NCBI RefSeq assembly: GCF_002797895.1
Contig: NZ_PGES01000001.1
Coordinates: 3,472,001 to 3,536,000, forward strand
Length of the DNA: 64,000 nt
Direction of reading: 5' to 3'
DNA from: Janthinobacterium sp. 67
GTDB lineage: Bacteria; Pseudomonadota; Gammaproteobacteria; Burkholderiales; Burkholderiaceae_D
Below, in pieces: positions 57,149-64,000 of this stretch. The notes under the pieces were generated by a model. That model was given only the letters and a program-made list of their open reading frames with translations, had not been told where the DNA came from and searched no databases. The stretch's first letter is position 1. Each line of letters starts with the position of its first letter. The translations under genes and the position numbers were made by a program.

Positions 57149-58517
57149 AAAATTCATCCGCAAGATCCTCGGCGTTAAAAAAGAGGCAGCGCGCGACACC
57201 ACGGCACCCATCGTGCTCGGTCCTGCGCAACACGGAATCGACCCGAAACTGGTGTCGTCGAATGCCATCCGCGTCACCAGCAGCCTGCAGGAAGCGGGCT
57301 TCGAGGCCTTTGTCGTCGGCGGCGCCGTGCGCGACCTGCTGCTGGGCGTGAAACCGAAAGACTTCGACATCGCCACCAACGCCACGCCGGAACAGGTCAA
57401 GCGTTTGTTCCGCCGCGCCTTCATCATCGGCAAGCGTTTCCAGATCGTCCACGTGATGTTCGGCCAGGATTTGCTGGAAGTGACGACCTTCCGCGGCGCC
57501 GGCGCCGACTCCGCGCCCAAGGATGAACATGGCCGCGTCCTGCGCGACAACACCTTCGGCTTGCAGCACGAAGACGCGCTGCGCCGCGACTTCACCATCA
57601 ACGCCATGTATTACAACCCGGCCACGCAGGAAGTGCTCGATTACCACGGCGGCGTGGAAGACATCCGCGCCAAGACCCTGCGCATGATCGGCAAGCCGGA
57701 AGAGCGCTACCGCGAAGACCCCGTGCGCATGCTGCGCGTCGTGCGCTTCGCCGCCAAGCTGAAATTCACCATCGAGCCGCACACGGCCGCGCCGATTCCC
57801 GTCATGGCGCCGCTGATCAACAACGTGCCCGCGCCGCGCGTGTTCGACGAAATGCTCAAACTCCTGATGAGCGGCCATGCGCTGGCCTGCCTGCAGCAGC
57901 TGCGCAAGGAAGGCTTGCATCATGGCCTGCTGCCGCTGCTCGACGTGGTGCTGGAGCAGCCGCTGGGCGCCAAATTCGTCACCCTGGCGCTGGACGCGAC
58001 CGACCAGCGCATCGCCGCCGGCAAGACCGTCTCGCCGGGCTTTTTGTTTGCCTCGCTGCTGTGGCACCAGGTGCTGGAAAAATGGACGGCCTACCGTGCC
58101 GCGGGCGAATCGACGATTCCCGCGCTGCACCTGGCGGCCGACGACGTGCTCGATTCGCAAACGGAAAAACTGGCCTTGCAGCGCAAGATCGGTTCCGACA
58201 TGCGCGACATCTGGTCGATGCAGCCGCGCTTCGAGCGCCGGGTCGGCAAGGCGCCGTACAAACTGCTCGAGCACCTGCGCTTCCGCGCCGGCTACGACTT
58301 CCTGCTGCTGCGCTGCGCCTCGGGCGAGATCGACATGGACATCGGCGAATGGTGGACGGCCTTCTATGAAGGCGACGAGGAAACGCGCGAAGCGCTGCTC
58401 GTCAGCGCCAATGCCGCGCCGGGCGCCGTCAAGAAGAAGCGCCCGCCGCGCCGCAGCACGCGCAGCAAGACCGGCACGGGCGGCGGCTCGACCACCGGCA
58501 GCACCAGCGGCGAGTGA
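57141..58517 (+). CDS. pcnB: Poly(A) polymerase I
   Basis: A 458-residue class II nucleotidyltransferase. The catalytic signature GFEAFVVGGAVRDLLLGVKPKDFDIATNATPEQVKRLF includes the DxD, and HEDALRRDFTINAMYYNP plus RYREDPVRMLRVVRFAAKL follow. The C-terminal tail is Lys/Arg/Ser/Thr-rich (KKKRPPRRSTRSKTGTGGG), as in PcnB, for RNA binding. It adds poly(A) to RNA 3' ends. Overlaps the HAD gene and meets folK in a four-base GTGA. Confidence 0.94.
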   Translation: MIKKFIRKILGVKKEAARDTTAPIVLGPAQHGIDPKLVSSNAIRVTSSLQEAGFEAFVVGGAVRDLLLGVKPKDFDIATNATPEQVKRLFRRAFIIGKRFQIVHVMFGQDLLEVTTFRGAGADSAPKDEHGRVLRDNTFGLQHEDALRRDFTINAMYYNPATQEVLDYHGGVEDIRAKTLRMIGKPEERYREDPVRMLRVVRFAAKLKFTIEPHTAAPIPVMAPLINNVPAPRVFDEMLKLLMSGHALACLQQLRKEGLHHGLLPLLDVVLEQPLGAKFVTLALDATDQRIAAGKTVSPGFLFASLLWHQVLEKWTAYRAAGESTIPALHLAADDVLDSQTEKLALQRKIGSDMRDIWSMQPRFERRVGKAPYKLLEHLRFRAGYDFLLLRCASGEIDMDIGEWWTAFYEGDEETREALLVSANAAPGAVKKKRPPRRSTRSKTGTGGGSTTGSTSGE

Positions 58518-58525
58518 ACGTAGTC

Positions 58526-59005
58526 ATGCAGCCGGTTACCGCCTACATCGGCATCGGGGCGAACCTGGGCGACGCGCGCGCGAATGTGCACGATGCGATC
58601 GCGCGCCTGGCGCGCCTGCCCGGCGCCAGCTTGCTCGATGCCTCGGCCAGCTACCGCACGGCGCCCATCGACTCGAGCGGTGACGACTACATCAACGCCG
58701 TGGCGCGCATCAGCACTACCCTGCCGGCAGAGGAACTGCTGCTGGCCCTGCACGCCATCGAGGCGGCGCACGGACGCGAGCGGCCCTACCGCAACGCCCC
58801 GCGCACCCTGGACCTGGACTTGCTGCTGTACGGCGACGAGCAGATCGCCAGCGCCACCCTGACGGTGCCCCATCCACGCCTCACCGAGCGCGCCTTCGTG
58901 CTGGTGCCGCTCTTGGCCCTGGCGCCCGCCATTTCCGTGCCCGGACTCGGGCCGGCGCAGGACTACCTGGCCAACGTGGCCGGCCAGGCCATCAGCCAAC
59001 TCTGA
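58526..59005 (+). CDS. folK: 2-amino-4-hydroxy-6-hydroxymethyldihydropteridine pyrophosphokinase
   Basis: A 159-residue HPPK of folate synthesis. TAYIGIGANLGDARANVHDAIARL, the middle AHGRERPYRNAPRTLDLDLLLYGDE and HPRLTERAFVLVPLLALAP are the family blocks, with Asp residues for magnesium. A GTG at 58514, overlapping the pcnB stop, is an alternative start; the ATG at 58526 gives the usual N terminus. panB follows by 109 bases. Confidence 0.94.
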   Translation: MQPVTAYIGIGANLGDARANVHDAIARLARLPGASLLDASASYRTAPIDSSGDDYINAVARISTTLPAEELLLALHAIEAAHGRERPYRNAPRTLDLDLLLYGDEQIASATLTVPHPRLTERAFVLVPLLALAPAISVPGLGPAQDYLANVAGQAISQL

Positions 59006-59114
59006 GCCACCGCCCCAGACATACACTACAATGCCGTCCCTGCAGCACGCCGCATAAAGTACTACACTAGCGGCGTCGCAATCGCATCACCCCCTTTCAC
59101 TCTAGAGAATACCT

Positions 59115-59990
59115 ATGTCCGCTTATTTGCAAGGAACAGATCTGGCCGCAAAAGACAAGGCCGCCACACCGGCGCCGGCGCCAGCCAAACCTGTCGCCAA
59201 CAAGGCCGTGACCATCCACACTCTGGCCACGCTGCGCGCCGCCGGCGAAAAGATCACCATGCTGACCTGCTATGACGCCAGCTTCGCGTCGCTGATGGAC
59301 CGCTGCGGCGTGGAAATCCTGCTGATCGGCGATTCGCTCGGCATGGTTTGCAACGGCCTCAACTCTACCCTGCCCGTCACCGTGGCCGAACTGGCCTACC
59401 ACACGGCGTCCGTCGCGCGCGGCAGCAAGTCGGCCATGATCATGGCCGACTTGCCATTCGGCGCGTACGGCACGCCCGAGACGGCGTACGCCAACGCCGT
59501 CATCCTGATGCAGGCTGGCGCGCACATGGTCAAGATCGAAGGCGGCGCCTGGCTGGCCGAAACGGTCCGTTTCCTCACCGAGCGCGGCATCCCCATCTGC
59601 GCCCACATCGGCCTGACGCCGCAATCCGTGCACCAGCTGGGCGGCTATAAAGTGCAAGGCAAGAGCACGGAAAGCGCGGCGGAACTGAAGAACGACGCGC
59701 TGGTGCTGCAAAACGCGGGCGCCGCCATCGTGCTGATGGAAGCGATGCCGTCGCAGCTGGGCAAGGAAGTGACGGACATGCTGACGATACCGACGATCGG
59801 CATCGGCGCAGGTCCCGACTGCTCGGGCCAGGTCCTCGTCATGCACGACATGCTGGGCGTCTTCCCAGGCCGCAAGGCGCGCTTCGTGCGCAACTTCATG
59901 GAAGGCGCCGCCAGCATCGACGACGCCGTCACCGGCTATGTGAAAGCCGTCAAGGATGGCAGCTTCCCGGCGCTGGAACACTGCTTCTGA
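59115..59990 (+). CDS. panB: 3-methyl-2-oxobutanoate hydroxymethyltransferase
   Basis: A 291-residue enzyme of pantothenate synthesis. The core starts at about residue 32 ([47 protein letters not shown]) and runs through [53 protein letters not shown] and [20 protein letters not shown]. An Ala/Pro/Lys-rich N-terminal extension ([21 protein letters not shown]) is extra compared with ordinary PanB. panC is not next to it here. A palindromic repeat starts four bases after the stop. Confidence 0.95.
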   Translation: MSAYLQGTDLAAKDKAATPAPAPAKPVANKAVTIHTLATLRAAGEKITMLTCYDASFASLMDRCGVEILLIGDSLGMVCNGLNSTLPVTVAELAYHTASVARGSKSAMIMADLPFGAYGTPETAYANAVILMQAGAHMVKIEGGAWLAETVRFLTERGIPICAHIGLTPQSVHQLGGYKVQGKSTESAAELKNDALVLQNAGAAIVLMEAMPSQLGKEVTDMLTIPTIGIGAGPDCSGQVLVMHDMLGVFPGRKARFVRNFMEGAASIDDAVTGYVKAVKDGSFPALEHCF

Positions 59991-59993
59991 TCC

Positions 59994-60151
59994 AAGTAAC
60001 CCCATAAATTATTGTGATTTCTGACTTCCATAACCGGCACTCTGCGGCGTTGCCCACCGCTCGCAGTGCTCGCACTGCGTCGCGGCGGACGCCTTGCATA
60101 GCATCCGGCTATGTTCGTCATAATTTCACAATAATTTCCTGAGGATTACTT
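59994..60151. repeat. Palindromic repeat element, copy 1 (MITE-like)
   Basis: A 158-base imperfect palindrome. Terminal arms AAGTAA (59994-59999) and TTACTT (60146-60151); inner arms ATAAATTATTGTGA (60004-60017) and TCACAATAATTT (60126-60137); the central perfect hairpin CGCAGTGC-TC-GCACTGCG (60062-60079). A second copy lies at 63482-63658; the right halves are about 90% alike. It sits between the convergent panB and hipB genes, exactly at their stops. No transposase is present; the short size fits a MITE or large REP-like element. Confidence 0.82.
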
Positions 60152-60154
60152 AGC

Positions 60155-60487
60155 CTATTGAGGCGATATCGCCCCGGTACTTGCCGGGGCGATTTTTTTT
60201 TCTCGCAGCGTTTCTGTCCGTACAAACGCCACCTCCAGTCCAAAGAACTGTCCGATGCGATTCAGCGTCTGGATGGTCGGATTACCCTTGCCGCTCTCGA
60301 TTTCCTTGATGACCTTTGTGCTCACGCCCCGGTGCGTCGCAAACTCTGCCTGCGTCATGCGCGAGATGGCGCGCATTTCCTTGACGGCGTGCTGTAGCGT
60401 GATGGCGCCTGCTTCAATGGCTTCGTAAAGCACCGCCCTGCGCTGCCGCAACTCCTCCTTGTCAACGGTCTTTTTCGTACGCGCCAT
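60155..60487 (-). CDS. hipB: HipB-like antitoxin (HTH, Xre family)
   Basis: A 110-residue helix-turn-helix protein. The HTH (SRMTQAEFATHRGVSTKVIKEIESGKGNPTIQTLNRIGQFFGLEVAFV, about 43-88) matches HipB antitoxins, which bind HipA and repress the operon. It is encoded downstream of hipA with one intervening base between the TGA and its ATG on the minus strand; normal hipBA loci have the antitoxin first. The C-terminal residues KKIAPASTGAIS are read through a strong plus-strand terminator, so the tail may be recent. Confidence 0.85.
   Translation of the reverse strand: MARTKKTVDKEELRQRRAVLYEAIEAGAITLQHAVKEMRAISRMTQAEFATHRGVSTKVIKEIESGKGNPTIQTLNRIGQFFGLEVAFVRTETLREKKIAPASTGAISPQ
60168..60201 (+). 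terminator. Rho-independent terminator inside the hipB 3' end
   Basis: Ten-base stem ATCGCCCCGG (60168-60177) and CCGGGGCGAT (60184-60193), loop TACTTG, followed by a nine-T run (60193-60201). It faces plus, so it probably ends the panB transcript after the palindromic repeat. It overlaps the last fifteen codons of hipB on the other strand. Confidence 0.85.
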
Positions 60488-60488
60488 G

Positions 60489-61781
60489 TCAGTGCTCTCC
60501 CAATGCCTTGAGCTGTGCGAGCTGCCCGGCGATATGTGGCCGAAGGAAAGCAATGATGTCATCATCCACGCCTGCCTCCTGCATATGCTGTTCCAGCGCA
60601 GCCAGTTGCTGGGCAAATCCGTATAGCGCGAGGCGAACCTGCTGGCGTTCGACGTCCGGCATGCCGATCGTAGCCAGTATCGTCGTCCAGTCATGCAACT
60701 CGTTTTTGGTATCCGGGTGATACCAGCGCGCCGCGCGTGGTATGCCGTCCGGGTCCAGGTACATCGGCGCAAAATCGAACAGCGGCGTGAGGCGCACCTC
60801 GGCACCCACTTGCTGTACCGCCGTATTACGTGCGTGATTATCGGTATTGCGCATGGCCAGGTTCAAGATATCGCGTTTGAGAAATTCAATGGTTTCCGCA
60901 GTCTTGTCGCTGACGACGGCGCGCAGCGCCTGCAATAATACAAACTGGCTGGGCGTGGCTTCAAAGCCAACGATACCTGCCAGCGAAGCGGCGCTTTCCT
61001 GATGCAGTCGCAGCACTTTTCCATCGCGGATGCGGCGGTCAAAACGGGGAATGAACAAGGTATCGTCCTGGTAGCGCAGTTGGCCTTCGGTGCGCAAGCC
61101 CACCGCGCGCGCAACAGTCATGTATGCGGCTTCATTTCTCAATACCTTGGCGTCGCTGGCGGTCTTTCCGCGCGGACGCTTGACGATGAAATGTGCAGCC
61201 GCGTTCTGGTCCGCCAGAGCGCCATCGGCATGCCAGAGACCAGCATGGTCGGTGGTCAGCAGATATTTCGGTGCCGCTCCTTGTACCCCCAGACTACCAG
61301 CGGCCAACATGCTATGCATCAGCATGCGCTCATTGAAGGCATCGCCGCGACCTATAATCTCGTCCAGTGAAAAGCCGGTCTGCGGCTTGCCCTTGTCGTG
61401 GCGATTCATATGGTGTGCGTAGTACTGCACGGCCTCGGCGATGCGCACGCGCCCGACTGGATTGAATGCACCGGCACACGCCAGCGGAAAATCGGCAGCC
61501 GGACCATCGGCCAGTTGAAGCTGCCCAAGCAGATATGTCCGGCCGCTTCCCTGGGGAATCAGGTCAAAGATAAAAGCTGGCCATTGCGCCAGCTTCTGCA
61601 TTTCTGCCGTGACGGGGAACCGCAGCGAGACAGGTCCACTCTCAAGCTTGAAGAAGGCATAATCGAGGTCATACTCGAACAGGGTACCGGTGCGTGGATT
61701 GCCGCCTGCAGGATCAAGCAAAGTCAGCGATGCGCAATCGTGCCACGCATCATCATGAAAAATTTGAAAATGGCAGTGCAT
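60489..61781 (-). CDS. hipA: HipA-like serine/threonine kinase toxin
   Basis: A 430-residue HipA-family kinase. The N-terminal subdomain (to about residue 100) is present. Then GSLGVQGAAPKYLLTT gives the phosphorylatable Ser loop, HFIVKRPRG the ATP lysine, NEAAYMTVARAVGL, FIPRFDRR, and the catalytic loop RNTDNHARN with Asp314, followed by LFDFAPMY (metal-binding Asp). All kinase residues look intact. In E. coli HipA phosphorylates GltX and causes dormancy; here the target is unknown. It is the first gene of the pair on the minus strand, with GGAG before its ATG and an inverted repeat 12-75 bases upstream. Confidence 0.88.
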   Translation of the reverse strand: MHCHFQIFHDDAWHDCASLTLLDPAGGNPRTGTLFEYDLDYAFFKLESGPVSLRFPVTAEMQKLAQWPAFIFDLIPQGSGRTYLLGQLQLADGPAADFPLACAGAFNPVGRVRIAEAVQYYAHHMNRHDKGKPQTGFSLDEIIGRGDAFNERMLMHSMLAAGSLGVQGAAPKYLLTTDHAGLWHADGALADQNAAAHFIVKRPRGKTASDAKVLRNEAAYMTVARAVGLRTEGQLRYQDDTLFIPRFDRRIRDGKVLRLHQESAASLAGIVGFEATPSQFVLLQALRAVVSDKTAETIEFLKRDILNLAMRNTDNHARNTAVQQVGAEVRLTPLFDFAPMYLDPDGIPRAARWYHPDTKNELHDWTTILATIGMPDVERQQVRLALYGFAQQLAALEQHMQEAGVDDDIIAFLRPHIAGQLAQLKALGEH

Positions 61782-61792
61782 GACGGCTCCAA

Positions 61793-61854
61793 TTGGATCT
61801 TATAGTAGCTAATTGTGTTCAGTTTATCCTTAAATTAGCACTTATACGATCCAA
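61793..61854. promoter_or_regulatory. Inverted-repeat operator candidate upstream of hipA
   Basis: Left arm TTGGATCTTATAGTAGCTAA (from 61793) and right arm ending CTTATACGATCCAA (to 61854). Reading the right arm on the other strand gives TTGGATCGTATAAGTGCTAA, matching 16 of 20 bases. A third half-site TGGATCCTAAAA is at 61889-61900. The region sits directly before hipA and is the natural place for HipB binding. The stretch 61782-61957 is strikingly AT-rich compared with the rest and holds no gene. Confidence 0.65.
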
Positions 61855-61957
61855 ATTTTTAAAAAATACATCGCCATGAAAACTTTAATGGATCCTAAAA
61901 GAACTATTTTAAGTCATTAACATCATAAATTAGTCCCTTTAAGTGCCATTTTTAAAA

Positions 61958-63445
61958 TTATCCTACCTGTATCCACGTCGTCTTCAGCTCCGTGTATTTA
62001 TCCAGCGCGTGCAGCGACTTGTCACGCCCGTTGCCCGACTGTTTGTAGCCGCCGAACGGCACGGTGATGTCGTCGCCGTCGTACTGGTTGACGTGCACGG
62101 TGCCCGCACGCAGGGCGCGCGCCGTCTGGATGGCCTTGGTGATGTCGGACGTCCACACGGCCGCCTGCAAGCCATACGGCGTGGCGTTGGCCTGTTTGAT
62201 GGCTTCGGCGATATCCGTAAAGCCCAGCACGGAAAGGACAGGGCCGAAGATTTCTTCGCGCGCGATCGTCATGCCCGCATCCACGCCGAAGATGGTCGGC
62301 TGCACGTAGTAGCCGCCCGTCTCCGCGCGCACGGCCTCGCCGCCGCCCAGCAGCTGCGCACCCTCCTGCTTGCCGGACGCGATGTAGCCCATCACGGTCT
62401 TCATCTGCGTGGCGTCGACGATGGCCCCCATGACGGTGGCTTCGTCGAGCGGGTCGCCGGGCTGGAAGCGGGGCAGCATGGCCTGCGCCTTGGCGATAAA
62501 TTCCTCCCTGATCGATTCTTCCACGAACAGGCGCGAGGGCGCGTTGCAGCTTTCGCCCTGATTGAAGAAGATGGAACCGACGGCGGCCGCCACGGCCTTG
62601 TCCAGGTCAGGGCAATCGGCGCACACGATGTTGGCGGACTTGCCGCCGAGTTCCGTCCACGCCCGTTTCAAATTCGACTGGCCCGCCATCTGCACGATCA
62701 ACTTGCCCGTGCGCGTGGAACCCGTAAAACCGATGCAATCGACGTCCATGTGCAGCGCCAGCGCGGCGCCCGCCTCGTTGCCGTAGCCGGGCAGCACGTT
62801 GAAGACGCCTGGCGGCACGCCCGCCTGCAGCGCGATGTCGGCCAGGCGCAGCGCCGTCAGCGGCGACTTTTCGGACGGTTTCAATATCACGCTGTTGCCG
62901 GCCGCGAGGGCGGGCGCGATTTTCCAGGCCGCCATGATCATCGGGTAATTCCACGGCACGATGGCGGCGACGACGCCCACCGGTTCGCGCGTGATCAGGG
63001 CCAGGCTGTTGGCGGGAGTCGGGGCGATTTCATCGTAGACCTTGTCGATCGCCTCGCCATACCAGCGCAGGCAATTGGCCGTGGCGCCCACGTCCACGCT
63101 CTGGCTGTATTTGATCGGCTTGCCCATGTCCAGGGTTTCCAGCAGGGCCAGTTCAGGACCGTTCTGCTGCACCAGGTCGGCGAACTTGATCAGGATGCGC
63201 TTGCGCTGCGCCGGCGATTTTCCCGCCCAGCGGCGGTCGTCGAAGGCGGCGCGGGCGGCTTGCACGGCAAGGTCTACGTCCGCGCCATCGCAGCGGGCCA
63301 CCTGCCCCAGCAAGCGCCCGTCGATGGGCGACAGATTGTCGAAAGTCTGGCCGGATGTGGCCCAGGCACGCTCGCCGTTGATGAAGGCGCGTCCGTCGAT
63401 CGTGAGCGCTGCGGCCCGTGCATGCCAGCTGGTGTTTTCCGTCAT
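61958..63445 (-). CDS. puuC: Aldehyde dehydrogenase, PuuC-like (gamma-glutamyl-gamma-aminobutyraldehyde dehydrogenase)
   Basis: A 495-residue NAD(P)-dependent ALDH. ALITREPVGVVAAIVPWNYPMIMAAWKIAPALAAGNSVILKPSEKSP and FTGSTRTGKLIVQ form the cofactor site; ELGGKSANIV holds the general-base Glu, and the catalytic Cys300 is in FFNQGESCNAPSR. DDITVPFGGYKQSGNGRDKSLHALDKYTELKTTWI is typical of PuuC, of putrescine breakdown. The ATG at 63445 has AGGAG. The adjacent PotI-like permease supports a polyamine role. Confidence 0.88.
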   Translation of the reverse strand: MTENTSWHARAAALTIDGRAFINGERAWATSGQTFDNLSPIDGRLLGQVARCDGADVDLAVQAARAAFDDRRWAGKSPAQRKRILIKFADLVQQNGPELALLETLDMGKPIKYSQSVDVGATANCLRWYGEAIDKVYDEIAPTPANSLALITREPVGVVAAIVPWNYPMIMAAWKIAPALAAGNSVILKPSEKSPLTALRLADIALQAGVPPGVFNVLPGYGNEAGAALALHMDVDCIGFTGSTRTGKLIVQMAGQSNLKRAWTELGGKSANIVCADCPDLDKAVAAAVGSIFFNQGESCNAPSRLFVEESIREEFIAKAQAMLPRFQPGDPLDEATVMGAIVDATQMKTVMGYIASGKQEGAQLLGGGEAVRAETGGYYVQPTIFGVDAGMTIAREEIFGPVLSVLGFTDIAEAIKQANATPYGLQAAVWTSDITKAIQTARALRAGTVHVNQYDGDDITVPFGGYKQSGNGRDKSLHALDKYTELKTTWIQVG

Positions 63446-63481
63446 GGTCGTCTCCTGCAAGGTGAAAACGCCAGCTTACTC

Positions 63482-63658
63482 CTAAGTAGGGCGTAATAAA
63501 TTATTGTTATTTCTGACTTCCATACCCGGCGCTCTGCAAGGTGGCCGACGAGGCTTGCCCGCTGCTAGCAGTGCTCGCACTGCGTCGCAGCGGGCGCCTT
63601 GCAGAGCATCCGGTTCTGTTCGTCATAACTTCACAATAATTTCCCATGATCTACTTAG
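63482..63658. repeat. Palindromic repeat element, copy 2 (MITE-like)
   Basis: A 177-base imperfect palindrome with terminal arms CTAAGTAG (63482-63489) and CTACTTAG (63651-63658); inner arms AATAAATTATTGT and ACAATAATTT; a long central hairpin with CTCTGCAAGG/CCTTGCAGAG and CCCGCTGC/GCAGCGGG around GCAGTGCTCGCACTGC. Compared with copy 1 at 59994-60151 it has about 19 extra bases in the left half. It lies between the puuC start and the permease stop; the permease TAA is inside its right terminal arm. Confidence 0.82.
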
Positions 63659-64000
63659 TCCCCCAAATACGCCGCGGACAGTTGCTTGCGGCGCCTGCGG
63701 TCGGCGCGCGCCAGCATCACGGCGTACGCGATCACGGCAAGCGTCACGACGAGGATGGTCAGCGCGGCGATGGCGTTCACGCGCGGGTCGAGCCCCAGGC
63801 GCGCGCGCGAGAAGATCACCAGCGGCATCGTCGTCGAGCCGGGGCCGGACAGGAAAGCGGACAGCACCACGTCGTCAAGTGACAGGGTAAACGTCAGCAG
63901 CCAGGCCGAGGCCAGGGCTTGCGTGATGTTCGGCAGAGTCACGAGGAAGAACACCTGGTGCGCGCGGCAGCCCAGGTCCATGGCCGCTTCGGCCAGGGAC
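63655..64000 (-). CDS. ABC transporter permease (PotI-like, polyamine), 5' end beyond window
   Basis: Incomplete gene; the frame is open to base 64000 and continues outside. The C-terminal 115 residues include the EAA loop (SLAEAAMDLGCRAHQVFFLVTLPNIT) and three helices (LASAWLLTFTLSLDDVVLSAFLSGPG; AIAALTILVVTLAVIAYAVML). This is the binding-protein-dependent permease fold; DDVVLSAFLSGPGSTTMPLVIFSRARLG is what I associate with PotI/PotC of putrescine or spermidine importers. The PuuC-like neighbour fits this. Its TAA stop lies in the end of palindromic repeat copy 2. Confidence 0.8.
   Translation of the reverse strand, partial: SLAEAAMDLGCRAHQVFFLVTLPNITQALASAWLLTFTLSLDDVVLSAFLSGPGSTTMPLVIFSRARLGLDPRVNAIAALTILVVTLAVIAYAVMLARADRRRRKQLSAAYLGD

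Overview
The window looks like chromosome of a high-GC betaproteobacterium of the Oxalobacteraceae, most likely Janthinobacterium or a close relative. This is inferred from overall protein character and from conserved gene orders (pgk-pyk-fba-purC-purE-purK-tsaC, pcnB-folK-panB, recA-recX, sucC-sucD). No database search was possible. I see no rRNA or tRNA gene, CRISPR array, prophage or insertion sequence. Coding density is very high, and no gap without a gene exceeds 300 bases.

Layout. 1-6040: a signalling block (a hybrid histidine kinase cut by the window edge, a YfiR-like periplasmic protein, pncC/cinA, a TPR-GGDEF cyclase), then a stray pair resembling the plasmid proteins TraL and TraM. 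6100-13850: an M16 peptidase, a LysR regulator divergent from an SGNH esterase, cysK, an FKBP isomerase and thpR. 13850-21000: tcdA, a hemerythrin-PdxH fusion, cfa, msrA, a flavin reductase, ompW and an alanine-rich SGNH lipoprotein. 21050-28720: a minus-strand block of lower glycolysis and early purine synthesis (pgk, pyk, fba, purC, purE, purK, tsaC). 28790-36440: azlCD, a small zinc-ribbon protein, a hydrolase operon, an M48 peptidase, moaC, a PilZ protein and a type IV pilin. 36640-43080: sucCD, a DUF2889 protein, a PKMT-like methyltransferase, recX and recA.

43330-47970 is a tightly overlapping operon in which a two-component system precedes a DUF4212/sodium-solute symporter pair. 48060-53360 holds PPi-dependent phosphofructokinase, an IclR regulator with a clear operator, and a GMC oxidoreductase plus MHS transporter that it probably controls. 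53410-60000 is housekeeping (purM, a PerM-like protein, hda, a HAD phosphatase, pcnB, folK, panB). 60000-63660 is the most accessory-looking part: two copies of a 160-180 bp palindromic repeat bracket a toxin-first hipA-hipB module and a puuC-like aldehyde dehydrogenase. The window ends inside a PotI-like ABC permease, which fits with puuC in polyamine use.

The items most worth a second look are the hemerythrin-PdxH fusion, the isolated TraL/TraM-like pair, the YfiR-CHASE8-kinase unit, the reversed hipAB locus with its inverted-repeat operator and flanking palindromic elements, the REP pair that supplies the recA stop codon, and the EF-hand-like loop in the symporter.
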